Positions 1 through 11,225 of a stretch of DNA of 31,475 nucleotides are shown piece after piece (positions within the stretch are counted from its first letter, which is position 1; the number at the start of each line of letters is the position of its first letter). The DNA is from Reticulitermes lucifugus (Eukaryota > Arthropoda > Insecta > Blattodea > Rhinotermitidae), in assembly GCA_026260175.1 (NCBI GenBank), contig JAKCWW010006740.1, positions 1 to 31,475 on the forward strand, read 5' to 3'. The notes below the pieces were generated by a model. That model saw only the letters and a list, made by a program, of their open reading frames with translations. It did not search any database and was not told where the DNA came from. The translations under genes were made by a program, and so were the position numbers.

Positions 1-574
1 CACTCATGGCCAGATGGTGATTGGTGTGGTGTGCATTTAACGATATAATATCATTGATTTCTTGTGTCTGTCATTATCATTGTCTGAGTTGGTGCCGTAT
101 CAAAAACAGGTATATTACCACTCAGCTGCAGTGTCACAATGAACAAGATGCAGTATGACAATTGTGAATGATGAATTTGGAGGAACATTAGGGGAAGTGG
201 CTGTGGACTGTTTTAAGCCATATCCTGGAATTTGCTAGAGGTTCTAGGTAAATCTCATAGAAAATTTAGTTGGAATTTGTATCAGATTTCTCCTCAGTGT
301 GAGATGATGCAACTGCGCCAACGTGCTAGGTAACAACATGTGCATACATTATGTATTGCTGAGTGGCATGGATGGTGTGTATGATGATTTGGGAAGATGT
401 GTGTATGAACAACAGTCGAATGTGTTATCATATCAACACCCTGCTGATGTAGACAGTCTCAAAAATTTGGATGCCTTTTCCATCACTTGTCCCAGCATAC
501 TTCATTGCACTTTACCAGTGTCTTTAAGTGTGTTATTTAATTGCTAAGATTATATATTGTCTGTGGTAGATGAA

Positions 575-745
575 TGAATGAGTATGGAGTATTAGTGGTC
601 TGACACTGACAGGAGAAAACTGAAGTGAGAAACCTGCCACAGTGCCACTTTGTCCTCCAGGAACACCATATGGACTCGCCTGGGTTTGAATCCGGGCTTC
701 CATGTTGAGAGGCCAGTGACAAACCACCTGAGGTTTGTCACGGCC
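575..745 (-). repeat. tRNA-derived SINE, family C, copy 1 (decayed)
   Basis: Read on the minus strand from 745, a tRNA-like head (box A region near 720-740, box B near 688-700) is followed by a body that starts with a motif reading CCATATGG. The copy at 29765-29935 has the same order and shares most bases from the head through the body. The box B here reads GGATTCAAACC, where the right-hand copy has GGTTCGATCC, so its CpG has become CA. It is an RNA polymerase III-type retroposon with no coding capacity. The 3' limit is approximate. Confidence 0.7.
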
Positions 746-2684
746 TACTGGTATGTGCTCAGCTTTTCACATTGCTAGTGCCTTGTACGTTACAGACTTA
801 GACTGAGTGCACTAGTGGACAGCTTGTGATTCATTGCATCTCTAGAGTGAATGAGTGTAGTACAATTGTGATCACAGTACCCAGAAGGTGAAGGCAGTGT
901 GTTTCTGTAGAATATTGATATCCACTAACCATACTGCACATGTGTCATTGCCCATAAGACCACGATATGAATAATTATTTGGGTTAGTTACAAACATACA
1001 GAACAGAAAATAATTTCAAATGCACTTTAATTTAATGAACTGAAGTTAAAATTAAGCCAAAATTTTGGCACTTTTTCTGTATGATTAATATGAAAGTCTT
1101 TAATTTAACACACATCTCACCCAGGCATGCTGTTTAATTTATGATACCAGCTGTTTAAACAATTTGCAGCTCATTACTCAAAAAGAGGAATGTTTTATAT
1201 CAGTTGTGTAAATTTTTTTAAGTTTCTTAGAAGTTTGTTGTTTTAGATGTATTTTGAAGTTATATTGTGTGTAGTTGCAGGATGACTAGTTACGTTGTTA
1301 AGGTAGTCTGTATGTTGTTTTAGACAGTGTTTGCATAATAGTGAGCCATTTTAATGAAAATGTTTTTAAACCTAGAGTTATTTAGTGAATGTTTATTATT
1401 TCATTTGTTTCTGACAAATGTCGAAGAGTACACCAGACCAGCTGAAGAATTAAAGCATAATGATGTGTTTTCTGTTTTAGTTTCTGTTTATCAAAACTTA
1501 GATTGTATATCAGAATAAACCATAAGGCTAAAAAAGCACAGAAATGAAAGCAGGGAAGGAAACATGAAATTCAGGTTCAATATTTATGTAGGTGTAGATC
1601 TTAAGGGCTGTACTGTATTGCAGCTGTATATACAGGGATTTTGTGTGGACCACACAGTACATTCTTGGTAGTTACTGTAGCACATGTACTTAAAAGGAAA
1701 TTAGATGATCACATTGTCAAAATTTTGCAGCAGTTATTTTGAAGAACTGTTCTGTAATGCACTTTTAAACTGTTTCATGACATTTGAAGATTTATTACTC
1801 AGTGATTACTTCTAAATCAAAACATAAATTTTAGTTTCAGTTTATGAATAAGCTAAATTAGCTATTTTGACAAAGGAACACCATTCGGATAAATGCGGAA
1901 TCATCCCGTGATTCAGACTTCTCCAACCTTCTTAGAGCATTAAGCCTCTCCCATTCAGATATAGCAGTGGGTTGTAAGTGGTGGCAAAATTACATTCTAT
2001 GTATATAATAAGAGAAATATGTGTGTAGTTAAACAAGATATAACACCATGCTTACAAATTGGTCTTCAAGCATAATGAACATTGAAATACATTAAAATTT
2101 ATTGAAGAAACCTCTCACTGCATCCAATCAGGTTGTGTAATGTAAGAATGAGCATATTTAGTCACAGCTATTCCAGGCATTAATTTGAGTGCTTAACCAT
2201 TGATGTTAACTTGTAATCTTGAATTTCACGTTCACGTTTGTAATCTTGAGTTTAATATTGTCATGTACAAAAAAAATATTTGCTTTAAAAAGTGTTGAAA
2301 TATGTTGCAACATTGTTGTCACAGTGGTAATGCTTTATATATACAAAATTATCTGTTGCCATGGGTAACAAGCTACACACTGCATGGACTTGCTGAAGTC
2401 TGTTGTGTTCTATTCTTTAACAATGTAGAGTATATGTGTGAAATAAGTGTTAATTAATTATAAACTGCCAGTGTATTGGGCATTAATTGCATTCTGTGAA
2501 GGAACTAAATTTCAGATATGTCAGATTTTGAATACAATTTTGGTGTGTGTGATCATCTGAGTTCCTGTTCAAAGAGTGACAAAAGAGAATTTGTGCTGTA
2601 GGAATGGTGAATAGACAACTACTTTTAAGTTGATCAAAAATGGTAATGTCAGTGATGTTCTACTGTGTAGAAATGTGTGTTTTG
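746..2684. other. AT-rich stretch, nothing recognised
   Basis: I see no gene, RNA gene or clear repeat. The sequence is CpG-poor with runs of T and A. Short AATAAA-like strings occur near 1516 but nothing places them in a transcript. Confidence 0.5.
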
Positions 2685-2754
2685 TTATCCTAGTAGTATG
2701 TTTGTACACTGTTTCTTTCTTATCCTAGTCATATGTTTGTACATTTTTTCTTGC
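2685..2754. repeat. Two-copy tandem duplication, 35-bp unit
   Basis: Units 2685-2719 and 2720-2754 both begin TTATCCTAGT and continue through ATGTTTGTACA, differing at a few positions. It looks like a simple local duplication by replication slippage. Confidence 0.75.
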
Positions 2755-4137
2755 TCACAGTGGGCATGATAGAGTAGAATACTGGCAGTGTTTTTCACAA
2801 GACCAATTTGTATTTGTATCCTGCTCTGTACTGAATGCCCTGCAGTATAATTTACATCACAGACTGCAGCCTGTAACGTGTATGTGATGTTTTTACATTT
2901 ATCCTTAGCATGATAGGGTGAATGAATGTTTATGTCAGTGATGTGTTACAATAAACATGACTGTTATTTTGACATTGCCCATTTTCTTGAGATATTTCAA
3001 ACAAAATGTCTCGGAAACTTTTATCATTTAACATCTAGACCAGTGACAGAGGCTAGCTTTTAGCCTTTAATGGACAAATGGGACACTGCTGTCACATTAA
3101 ACATACATCCTTTTTTGTCCGAAGGGGAAAACACTGTCCCACAGTGGGCATGTAAATTGAACAGTGCTCCAGCTGCAGCAGAAACCTGGAATTTAAAAGA
3201 CTGTGTACTGGTGGTTAATACGGTGCCCCACTTAGTAGGAACATCTGTGCCTGATGATGGAAGAAACAGACGTAGTTTCTGAAATGTAGTGTCAAAATCC
3301 AAGACGGTGGTGGGCAGTGTGCAAAATAATATTCCTGTTTAATAATAGTGTTAGTTCATGAGATTAGCAGGTGAATACATTGGAAGGTAAGCCAGAACAG
3401 CAAACAAGAAGTCTGAATGAGCTTGTACAGTTTCTATGAGAATTGAGTGACTCTTGATTTGTGTAAACACTTTTTGAGTTGCACTGGTTATGTGCTGTCA
3501 AATGAAAGGTCTCTATAAATGACAACTTTGTAAGGAAGTGGTCACGGTCGATTTTAAAGTACTTTCCTAGCACTGATATTGATGAACTGAGCAAAAACAT
3601 GAAAAATCATATGACAGATGTCCATAGAGCTACATGTGAACCCATAACTGCTGAATATGGATTTGAAGTGCTAAACACATAACCACAATTTTCATGTGGT
3701 TTCTGGGCATTGGGACCACATAGAAGTGGGCTTTATTGCCAGTGTTTCAGAGGAGTTGCTGGTATGAGTGAATAGTCGCAGTATGGTGGCTGAGAGCAAG
3801 ATGCTAGTAACCTTTACTGACGATGCATTATTTTCTTTCAATACTAGTACTATTATTCCTTAAGTAAAATCCAGCTGCCAGGGCTAAATTACTGGGGATC
3901 TGAAATTCTCTGTTTGCAAATGATGAAGGCTAAATCCAGTGAAAAAAGACATGTATATCACCACCTATCATCAAGCATCAATGACTCTGAATTCATATAC
4001 TTACATGGATATGGCGAAAAGATAAGAAGAGTTTTAGTAAGTGTTTGTAGGATCTGGAAGCTAGATTTAAATGGGTATAGCTAAAATATTAGAAAAGTTT
4101 TCATCAGGATTTGTGGGAGTTGAATGCTGCAGCAGTA
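2755..4137. other. AT-rich stretch, nothing recognised
   Basis: Open frames of 70-80 codons exist on both strands at 3060-3302 but overlap each other and show no recognisable family, so I treat them as chance. No repeat boundary was found. Confidence 0.5.
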
Positions 4138-5247
4138 CAGTAGACCGTTGACTTAATGGACTTGCATTTAGTGGATCCTAGATTTAGCAGACCAAATACC
4201 TGGGGCCAGAGGTTTTCCCAAGTACTGGGGCAGTCTGACAGAGACCAAAAACTATGGTAAACACTTTCCAATTGTGAGAAAATTTTGAAATGTTTCTGTA
4301 TTCATTTTCATGAAATTTGTTGAAAATGCTGTTCTTCCCAAAGAAAATTTCTTTGTGTGCTGATGAATCGTATTTACTGCCTTCAGGAGGAAAGATGAGA
4401 TGCTGTTCTTCACAGTGCTGTCTTAGTCTCTGTCTTTACAGTGGCCACATGCATCCACAGAATATTTTCAATCAACTCAATTTATTGCATTAAAGTTAAT
4501 AAGTATGGGGTCCAAGAAAGGTGAGAAGAAATCTCGAGTGCAGTTAAGTGTAAAGCAAAATCATAGTTAATTTAAAAGCTAGAATCTGTGTAAAGGAGGC
4601 AGCTGTATGTACAGGTTATGGGGTGATGAAGCAAATGGTGTGTGATATTAGGAAAAGCAAAGTCATGTCTTTGGAGATATTAAATCTTTTGATAGAGAAG
4701 GTGCTAGCCCTTCTGCATACGGTGGCCCAGGTAAGCAAATCTGAAGCCAGTAAAACAAGTCAGTTTAGATGTGAAACTGTGATGAAATGGTATGTACAAC
4801 AGTGTTTGTGCATTGTGAAAGTAAGAAGCCCAGAGATAAATCCTGCTGTTGATGCAATAGCAAAGTGTATGAAAATTAAATTAAAGCAAGTGCCGGTGGG
4901 TTTTGGTGATTTTCAAAGAGGCATTGCCCTGCAAGTAGGCGCATGTTTAGTGATGCAATCTGTGTTCCTACCAATCCTTTAAAAAAAAGCTGCCTAGAGT
5001 GGGGTCAAGGGGCAGAACGCCTTTTGGGGTATTTTTACAATTTCCTATAATCATTTAAATACCGTATATTTGTAGGCACATTGCATTACATTTGTTGTGC
5101 AAATTGTGGTGTTCTTTATTTTCAAAAAACGTTTTTTTAATATGGGAGTGTTTTTATGGGTTTCAAATACGCTTTTGCAAGTAATGGACATTTATGTTTA
5201 ACGGACCGCCATCCGCCCTATTAGTGTATTATATTGAGGGCCTGCTG
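4138..5247 (+). mobile_element. Tigger/pogo-like DNA transposon, internally deleted
   Basis: The left end begins CAGTAGACC and the right end, read on the other strand, begins CAGCAGGCC. The two ends match at roughly 18 of 27 positions, and each is flanked by TA (4136-4137 and 5248-5249). A TA target duplication and CAG-type termini fit the pogo/Tigger branch of Tc1/mariner elements. At 1,110 bp it is less than half the length expected for an autonomous Tigger, and the only coding remnant covers the DNA-binding half of the transposase. It therefore looks like an old deletion derivative that could only move with a transposase supplied from elsewhere. Confidence 0.65.
4505..4982 (+). pseudogene. 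Tigger/jerky-type transposase, N-terminal DNA-binding remnant
   Basis: Starting at ATG 4505 the frame encodes MGSKKGEKKSRVQLSVKQN and meets a stop at 4568. Continuing in another frame from about 4557 gives a stretch with VCTGYGV and CDIRKSK, the typical CENP-B/Tigger N-terminal helix-turn-helix pattern. The same frame stays open to 4982 and contains a MKWYVQQ motif followed by PEI, matching the second (CENP-B type) helix-turn-helix of Tigger and jerky proteins. The DDE catalytic domain is absent. One frameshift near 4557-4565 separates the two parts. The family's role is sequence-specific binding to transposon ends in the nucleus; this copy cannot catalyse transposition. Its position inside the TA-flanked 4138-5247 element supports the call. 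Family membership is recognised by eye. Confidence 0.65.
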
Positions 5248-5672
5248 TATTTTTTATATATGTTTACACCTACAACTGGAGGACAAAATGTTAGGTAATG
5301 AGTGTGGTATGAATATTCTGAGCCTGTGCCATTCCTATACCTCTCCCACTTAGGTGATTTAGTGAGCACAAGTTTGAAGCTTTGGCACACATTTAACTGG
5401 TACATGGAAACTAATGAAACTGATGCTTTATTGAGGGATTCTGTATGTAATTAACATATGCAGTTTTGTGTTTACAGAATTATTATGGTTGTTAGGTTAG
5501 GGTGGCAGCAATAAATAGGGTGCTAATGTATTACAGTGTGGCTATGCATACTAGGCGTCACTGATTTTATTTTTATTGTAAGGAACATTGACCATGTTTT
5601 TGAATGTAACAATGATAGTTTTATTCAGACATACTCTTCACCTCAATTAGTACAGTGTATCAACTGAGGGTG

Positions 5673-5885
5673 ATCAGATGGGTGGGATGTGTAGCACATG
5701 TGGACATAAGAAATGGATACAAAACTTGTGGCAGAAACCTTCAACATAAGATGCCACTAGGAAGACATGGACGTAGGTGGAGAACAGTATTAAAATTAAT
5801 CTTATTTAGGGTGTGAGCTGTTCAGCTGGCTCAGAATATGGCTTCATAGCAGGCTTTTGTGAACATGGTTATGAACTTTATTCCT
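5673..5885 (+). pseudogene. Non-LTR retrotransposon reverse transcriptase, extreme C-terminal remnant
   Basis: Translating from 5673 gives IRWVGCVAHV, then RNGYKTCGR, then KMPLGRHGRRW. This is the well-known tail of jockey/CR1/RTE-like proteins, in which RWAGHVARM is followed by a glycine/proline/arginine-rich PLGRPRRRW motif. After a stop near 5816 a second in-register patch encodes LAQNMAS, a stop, and QAFVNMVMN, matching the final DRWRALVNAVMN segment of the same proteins. Only about 70 residues remain, the RT catalytic domain is missing, and in-frame stops show that it is dead. It has lost CpGs like the rest of the left domain. This tail probably represents a 5'-truncated insertion, the usual outcome of target-primed reverse transcription. 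Confidence 0.7.
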
Positions 5886-6690
5886 TCAGAGACAAAAGTT
5901 TACCTGAATTATATTTAAAGGTTCAGTTTGTACAGTGCGGTAAACACACTCCATCAGGGTTACAGAACCAATGAGTTAATGCTGTAGGGGGACGTAGTAT
6001 CTGTTCTGAGATCCATATATAACACATTAATGCACTGTGTAGGCAGAGTATAGAATTTTTTTAATGTTAAATGTTGTGGTACATAAAGGTCCACTATGCT
6101 GTAACAGGTTAAACTACAGTGGTTACTTTATTTACCACCTGCTTTAAATTAGGAAACTACATTTTGCCCACTTTATATTTATGGCTTTTTTATGATTGTT
6201 ACGATAAATAGTAATTGTTTCTCTATATACAAGCAACTGATTGGTCTTTGTAATGGAGACACATTTTCAGAGAGTATGAGCTGAATTATTTTGTATTATT
6301 TAGTTGAATTTTAGAGGTGAAAGGGATAAGTTTCGATAAAGTTGAAGAATTTATTGACCGGCCGAATGTCTGTCGCCTTTTCAAGGAAGGTATTACAAGA
6401 TAGAATTAGGTGGTTAATGAATGAAACGAGTCATTCATGTTGCTCAAAATGTACACTTGGTGTTTGGGTGTCAGCATTTTTTGTGCAATATTCAGCAGTG
6501 TCCTTCTGTGGTAGGGCAGTTTGTTTTAAATTCAGATGCTTGAAGTGAGAAGTCGGGTGCTTTGTGTCTGCTATCTGTCAGTATGACATAAGTCAAATAG
6601 TCAGTGTGTCTGCTGGAAAAGAAATGCCTTAATATCCTTTCTCCATATAATTCTATGTTTGTGTTCTGTTATGAAGGAACCTGCCACCTC
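5886..6690. other. No recognised feature
   Basis: AT-rich, CpG-poor sequence. An open frame of 68 codons at 6342-6548 has no recognisable motif and is probably chance. Confidence 0.5.
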
Positions 6691-6780
6691 TGTCTTCAGG
6701 GTAGAAGAAGCAAGTTCCTCCAAAACATTGATGCCCATGTACCAAACTCCAGGGCATGGCATCCCAGACAACTAAAATGA
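6691..6780 (+). repeat. Hammerhead-like dispersed repeat, copy H (decayed)
   Basis: The stretch resembles the copy at 9735-9830: a CTTCAGGG lead, an altered core reading GTAGAAGA in place of CTGAAGA, then GTTCCTCCAAAACATTG in place of the stem end and GAAAC. Its 3' flank also resembles that copy. The core substitutions would abolish ribozyme activity, so this is a fossil. Confidence 0.45.
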
Positions 6781-6880
6781 TTATCAGTCATGCCATTCTA
6801 ATATTGCCACTTCCATAAACAAAACAGATAATGGATGCAATGTGTACTGAGGTGATGATTTACTCTGAGGACAGTGTTTA

Positions 6881-7474
6881 TACAGGGTGGAATGTAATTA
6901 AATTGACAGATTTCTAGGGATGATAAAGGAGATCAAAACAATGTATTTTAGGACAGAAACCAATATCCAGAAATGCTTAGTTTGGTCGCTAAATGCAGAA
7001 CCATGAACATGTTCGGTATGGAATGATGAACTGCATGTTGCTGTGGAACTGAGTAGCCTGCTACTTAATTTTATTGTTCTGACGTAGAGTTATGTGAAGT
7101 AGAAAAGACTACTGATTAAGAAGAATCAAATTTACATGTGAAATGAAAATAAAGAAATGAAAGTCAATGCTGAAGTGTTTGCTACATCTAATAAAACCTA
7201 CTGAAAGAAACATTTCACATTTAATTTTGATTCTTCTTTATCAACAGTTTTTTTATTTCACATAACTCCACATCCAGAGCAATAAAATTAAGTAGCAGGC
7301 TATAAGTTCCAGAGCAACATACAATTCATCCTTCCAAACCAAACGTGTTTATGGTTCTGTGTTTAGTGACCAAACTGAGCATTTCCAAATATTGGTTCTT
7401 ATCCTAAAATACATTGTTTGGATGTCTTCTATCATTCCTAGAAATCTGTCAATTGAATTATTTTACGTCCTGTA
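6881..7474. mobile_element. Fold-back (long inverted repeat) element, MITE-like
   Basis: Two arms of about 265 bp, 6881-7145 and 7211-7474, are reverse complements of each other with roughly 15-20% mismatches, separated by a 65-bp spacer. The arms begin TACAGG and the whole unit is flanked by TA on both sides (6879-6880 and 7475-7476), as in Tc1/mariner-type insertions. Almost the entire unit is terminal inverted repeat and it has no coding capacity, so it is a non-autonomous element. An RNA read through it on either strand would fold into a long, imperfect hairpin. Confidence 0.85.
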
Positions 7475-8009
7475 TATGTTCAGACACTGGTGGCCTTCCT
7501 ACTGTATGCACCTGCTATAATTTCAGCTGTATTAGACCAATGCATTGTGTTGTATGCTTAACTAATGGTTTCAAGTATAGTATTTGTTCATAGCATTTTT
7601 ATTTTCTGAGTTCATCTGGTTTGAGGACAGATTGATACCTGATGTCATGTAGCTATTTTTAGTACTTTGTATTGTAAATCCTAAGGCATATGTCATAATC
7701 CTTACTTATTTGGCAGCCAGTGTTTTGGGTTTGTAGTTGCTGATGGCTGAAGTACAGTACCAGGGCACATGAATGAAGTCTTAAGCTGGAATGCAACTGG
7801 ACATACTTTTAGCTATTTAATGGCATAGTGGCACCATTAGTGTAATTAATTGGCCCCAAAACAATTACATTTCCTGCCTTTCATTTTGAATTTGTTGTAG
7901 ACAGCAGTTGGTACAGTACTGTTGAATATTATTAAGTATAAGCTCAGTTTGTCCTCAGCTGGCCAGCCTACAGAAAAGACATTTCTTTTTGTTAAAGTTT
8001 AATATCATT
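7475..8009. other. No recognised feature
   Basis: AT-rich, CpG-poor sequence with no gene or clear repeat. Confidence 0.5.
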
Positions 8010-8200
8010 GTAATTTTAGTGCAATATGAAGTGATTAGCTATGAGCTGGATAATTGGGGGTTTGATTCCTGATAATGGCAGGACTTTTCTGTATGCCACC
8101 ATTTCCATCCTGGCCCTAAGGCCCATTTAGAGTACTGTTCAATGGGTAATGGGTGCTCTTTGCTGAGGGGCAAAGTTTCGAAGCTTGAGTTTTTATTTTA
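8010..8200 (+). repeat. tRNA-derived SINE, family A, decayed copy
   Basis: A box A-like region near 8030-8050 is followed by GGGTTTGATTCC (near 8068-8080), a box B whose central CG has become TG. Downstream CAGGACTTTTCT and GGCCCTAAGGCCCA match the body of family A SINEs found at 13155, 13735 and 15828. Decay of its CpGs fits the surrounding domain. Ends are approximate. Confidence 0.6.
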
Positions 8201-9734
8201 TGTATTTGTAGTTTATTTAACAGTGCTGCTGATAGCTCTGGCTGTTGTGTCAGTGGAGTTTTAAACTGGTTGTTGTGTTACTATGTGCTTCTGAAACAGA
8301 AGCTGCAAGTGAATAGTGCTGATTTGAATATCCAACTGGTGGTCAGTAGGAGGTCATTTTATTGTTTCTGCTTGGCATGTGTTCATTTTATTCCATAGAT
8401 ATCACAGCCAAAGTACAATCATTTTTGTTTGTAAGTGGTCAGGTAAAAAGAGGTATAGAATGACCTTTCAGTAATAAATGGAGTGGGCCAAAGTAAGGGA
8501 ACTGAACCTTATTTGAGGACATGCAATACTAGTAGCACATCATAGTAAATGTCTGGAGCAAACTGCAGTCCAGGTCAGCTGTGAGAGTAAATTTTGATGG
8601 CCTGCATCCCATTGTGCAAGTTAATAGTATAAGAAAGGGCGTTTCAGCTGAAAACAACTTTATTTTACACTGTATGCATATATTGAAAAGTAAAGTTGTG
8701 CGATTGAACTATCCCTTATATTGTGACAGTAAAGGTACATAAAATGGGCACTTCAGCTGTCAGACATTTTATCCTTCAGCAGCGATTGAATTCATTTCCA
8801 CAGACCATTCACTTCAGAAGCAATTACAGCAGTAAAATTAAGCACTTTTTACTGTGTTTTTTATATGAAAGGATCCTGAATTGAAACCAAAGAATTATAT
8901 AAAAATAATTTGTTAAGGGCCAGTTTCTATGTTACAGTTCTTCTGAACTTAATTTGAAGAATTGCATGAGAAAAGTTTGTAATTATGTATAGCAGTTTTA
9001 GGCCATTCAGGGAACAAGAGTGACAATTTAATTCATACTAAAACCTCTTCACAATTTAGTCATACAATTTATTGCATTATTTGACAACACAAACATATTT
9101 ACAATTGATGTACCTTTGGTGCAGTATTGTAATATGTAAGGGTCAACCTATTAGTATTGTGTCTAAAATAAAACTGTTTAGTGTAATAAAAGGTTTCGTT
9201 CCTTATGGTTTGAAAACTAAGATGATGGACTATTGTGACGTGTCGCCCAGCATGTGCCTAATACTGCTGTAACTTGTGCATTACCTCATATTTGAATGAT
9301 GCTTGAGGTTATGTATACTATTTACATTTCTTATACAACCACAGTGCTCATATGTAAAGGTACGGTGTGCAAGACTGAAATATATCATTTATTCGTATAA
9401 TGTACGTAACCCTCCCAGATCCTGTGAAGTATTGACATGCACAGAAGTCACATGTGAGTACAGTGTCAGATGTGGACCGACATTCTGACAATGTTATTGT
9501 GTTCAATAAATTAATCATAAGACAGGATTATATTTTGTTGTTGGTCCAATGTCCAGAAAATAATGATCTAGGACAATGTTTTACTGACTTTGACAACTTT
9601 TCAATTGTGGCACAGTCAGTAGGAAGGTTGGTATCTTCCGGAAAGTGACACTGTGTAATTTTGTAGACAGGTGACAGCAGTCACCATAGTCACTACTGTG
9701 CAAACCTCACATTTCACAGAATAGATGGGTGTGT
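8201..9734. other. No recognised feature
   Basis: Several short open frames (60-66 codons) occur between 9072 and 9648, overlapping each other with no motif or codon structure. I see no repeat boundaries. Confidence 0.5.
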
Positions 9735-9830
9735 TGGGTCCTCAGGGCTGAAGATGGAGGGACAGGTTCCTCTGAAACATTGGTGCCTGTCTATGCTATT
9801 ACACTGAATCACATCTCAAAGACTACAGGA
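9735..9830 (+). repeat. Hammerhead-like dispersed repeat, copy B
   Basis: CTGAAGA (9748-9754) fits the CUGANGA box of hammerhead ribozymes. It is followed by GAGG (9757-9760), an 8-nt loop, CCTC (9769-9772) and then GAAAC (9774-9778). Flanking CAGG upstream and CCTG downstream (about 9788) could form stem I. The expected UH cleavage step is not clear because a G sits just before the stem. The downstream sequence resembles that of the copies at 6691 and 11136. Confidence 0.5.
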
Positions 9831-10374
9831 ACCTTAAATCTCATATTAATGTAGTTGTTTTAATATCCAAATTTACTTTATCGTTATTTGTTACAACAAA
9901 ATTCACGTGAGTGCGCATTACACACACAAACACACATGAAGAAAGGTTGGAGTTCCTTTTGCAGGAACATGAATGTGCTCTGCCTATGGGACAGAACCTC
10001 AAACATGGGAGTTTGTTATTCATTCATATAATTAGCTGTGTGTAGGAATTAAGAAATTCTGTACTTGCTGAACACAGTGATGTAGTCTGTAGCCACATCT
10101 CTAATAGGCACCTGCTCCACCAGTTTAGCAATCATCATGCGTCCTGTGCATTGCCAGATATGTAATATCTTTACAGTACTAACTAAACTGAAAGACTTAT
10201 ACTGACTAACTGCATGGCAAATTGATACTTGCTCAGCTCAGCAAGAAATTCTCTGATTTTAGAAATGTGGAGGTCCATTTTATTGTGTTTACAGAAGTTC
10301 AGTACTGAATCCTGTCCTGAGTCAGCTGAGTCTAATCCCCATCCATTTTACTTCTGTCCTATTTACACGTAAAA

Positions 10375-10590
10375 CTCTTGAGTGATCTTTTTGTTTGAGC
10401 TTCTTTGACTAAAATAACTGAAACATTGTCTTCATTTGTCATCTTCACCATGTATGCTGTGTGTCCTACCCGTTTCATCATCAGTGATGTACTCACGCCA
10501 GCCATAATGAATGAAGCATACAAATCATGAAGTTTTGTCTTAATGCAATCTTCTTTATTCTCCTTGTCACTTGCTGTTTCATAGGTCAAA
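10375..10590 (-). pseudogene. Non-LTR reverse transcriptase C-terminal remnant
   Basis: The minus-strand frame, open by chance over 76 codons, contains KLHDLYAS, then MMKRVGHTAYMVKM, then ILVKEAQTKRSL. These align in order with the tail of jockey/CR1-like proteins (ELHNLYSS, MRWAGHVARMGE, LVGKPEGKRPL). The W of the RWAGH motif and the PLGRPRRRW motif are lost, so it is a degraded fragment. It shows the same protein region as the + strand remnant at 5673-5885 but is an independent insertion in the opposite orientation. Recognition is by motif order only; a chance resemblance cannot be wholly excluded. Confidence 0.5.
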
Positions 10591-10937
10591 ATGTGTTTCG
10601 TGTTTCTGAATGTAACTTCAAATGTTAAGTCTTATGTAAATCTAACTGTAGTCATGTGATAGCAAGACAGAAGTAAAGAATACAAGGCCTGAAATATTGA
10701 ATCACTTATGCCTGCCACATTTTTAAAGTGTTGGTATTTTGACAGTTTTTTATATGAGCACTGTGTGATCATGAATAGAGGTTATAGAGACTGTTGAACA
10801 GTAATCTGCTCTGTGAACAATTAAATACTGTAATTACAAGAGTAGAATAATATTGTTGAAGTTTACAAATTATTTATTGTAAACAAAATAATTTTGTAAC
10901 TAAATAAATATACCTACATGTAATTATGCTTGTTTTT

Positions 10938-10984
10938 CTGCTGCTGGTGGTGGTGGTGGTGATGGTGGTGGTGATGGTGGTGGT
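10938..10984. repeat. TGG/TGA trinucleotide microsatellite
   Basis: Interrupted GGT repeats with GATGGT variants, about 45 bp. Confidence 0.9.
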
Positions 10985-11135
10985 TCTCGTCTTGAAATAA
11001 ACATTAAACTGTGCCTGTTACAGTAGATAATGCAGCTGGATCCCATGTGTGACAGTGAACTTGTGCAAAGTTGAGCTTTTGGAATTGATCACAGATGTGA
11101 AATGATTTGAGGTTCTGATGGGGGTGGGTGTCAAA

Positions 11136-11225
11136 ATTACAGTTGATGGAGACAGGAGGGTCCTGCAAAACGTTGTTACACCGAACTACTGAGTGTCACA
11201 TTCCAGAAGACTGTATCTTGATCAC
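11136..11225 (+). repeat. Hammerhead-like dispersed repeat, copy D (decayed)
   Basis: TTGATGGA (from 11143) stands where CUGANGA is expected. CAGGA (11153-11157) pairs with TCCTG (11161-11165), and AAAACGTTG follows in place of GAAACGTTG. The sequence after it, with a CCAGAAGACTGTAT patch, resembles the 3' part of copies H and B. Confidence 0.4.

Noticed and set aside
3060..3302. Antisense pair of 70-80-codon open frames
   Set aside because: No family resemblance; typical of chance frames.
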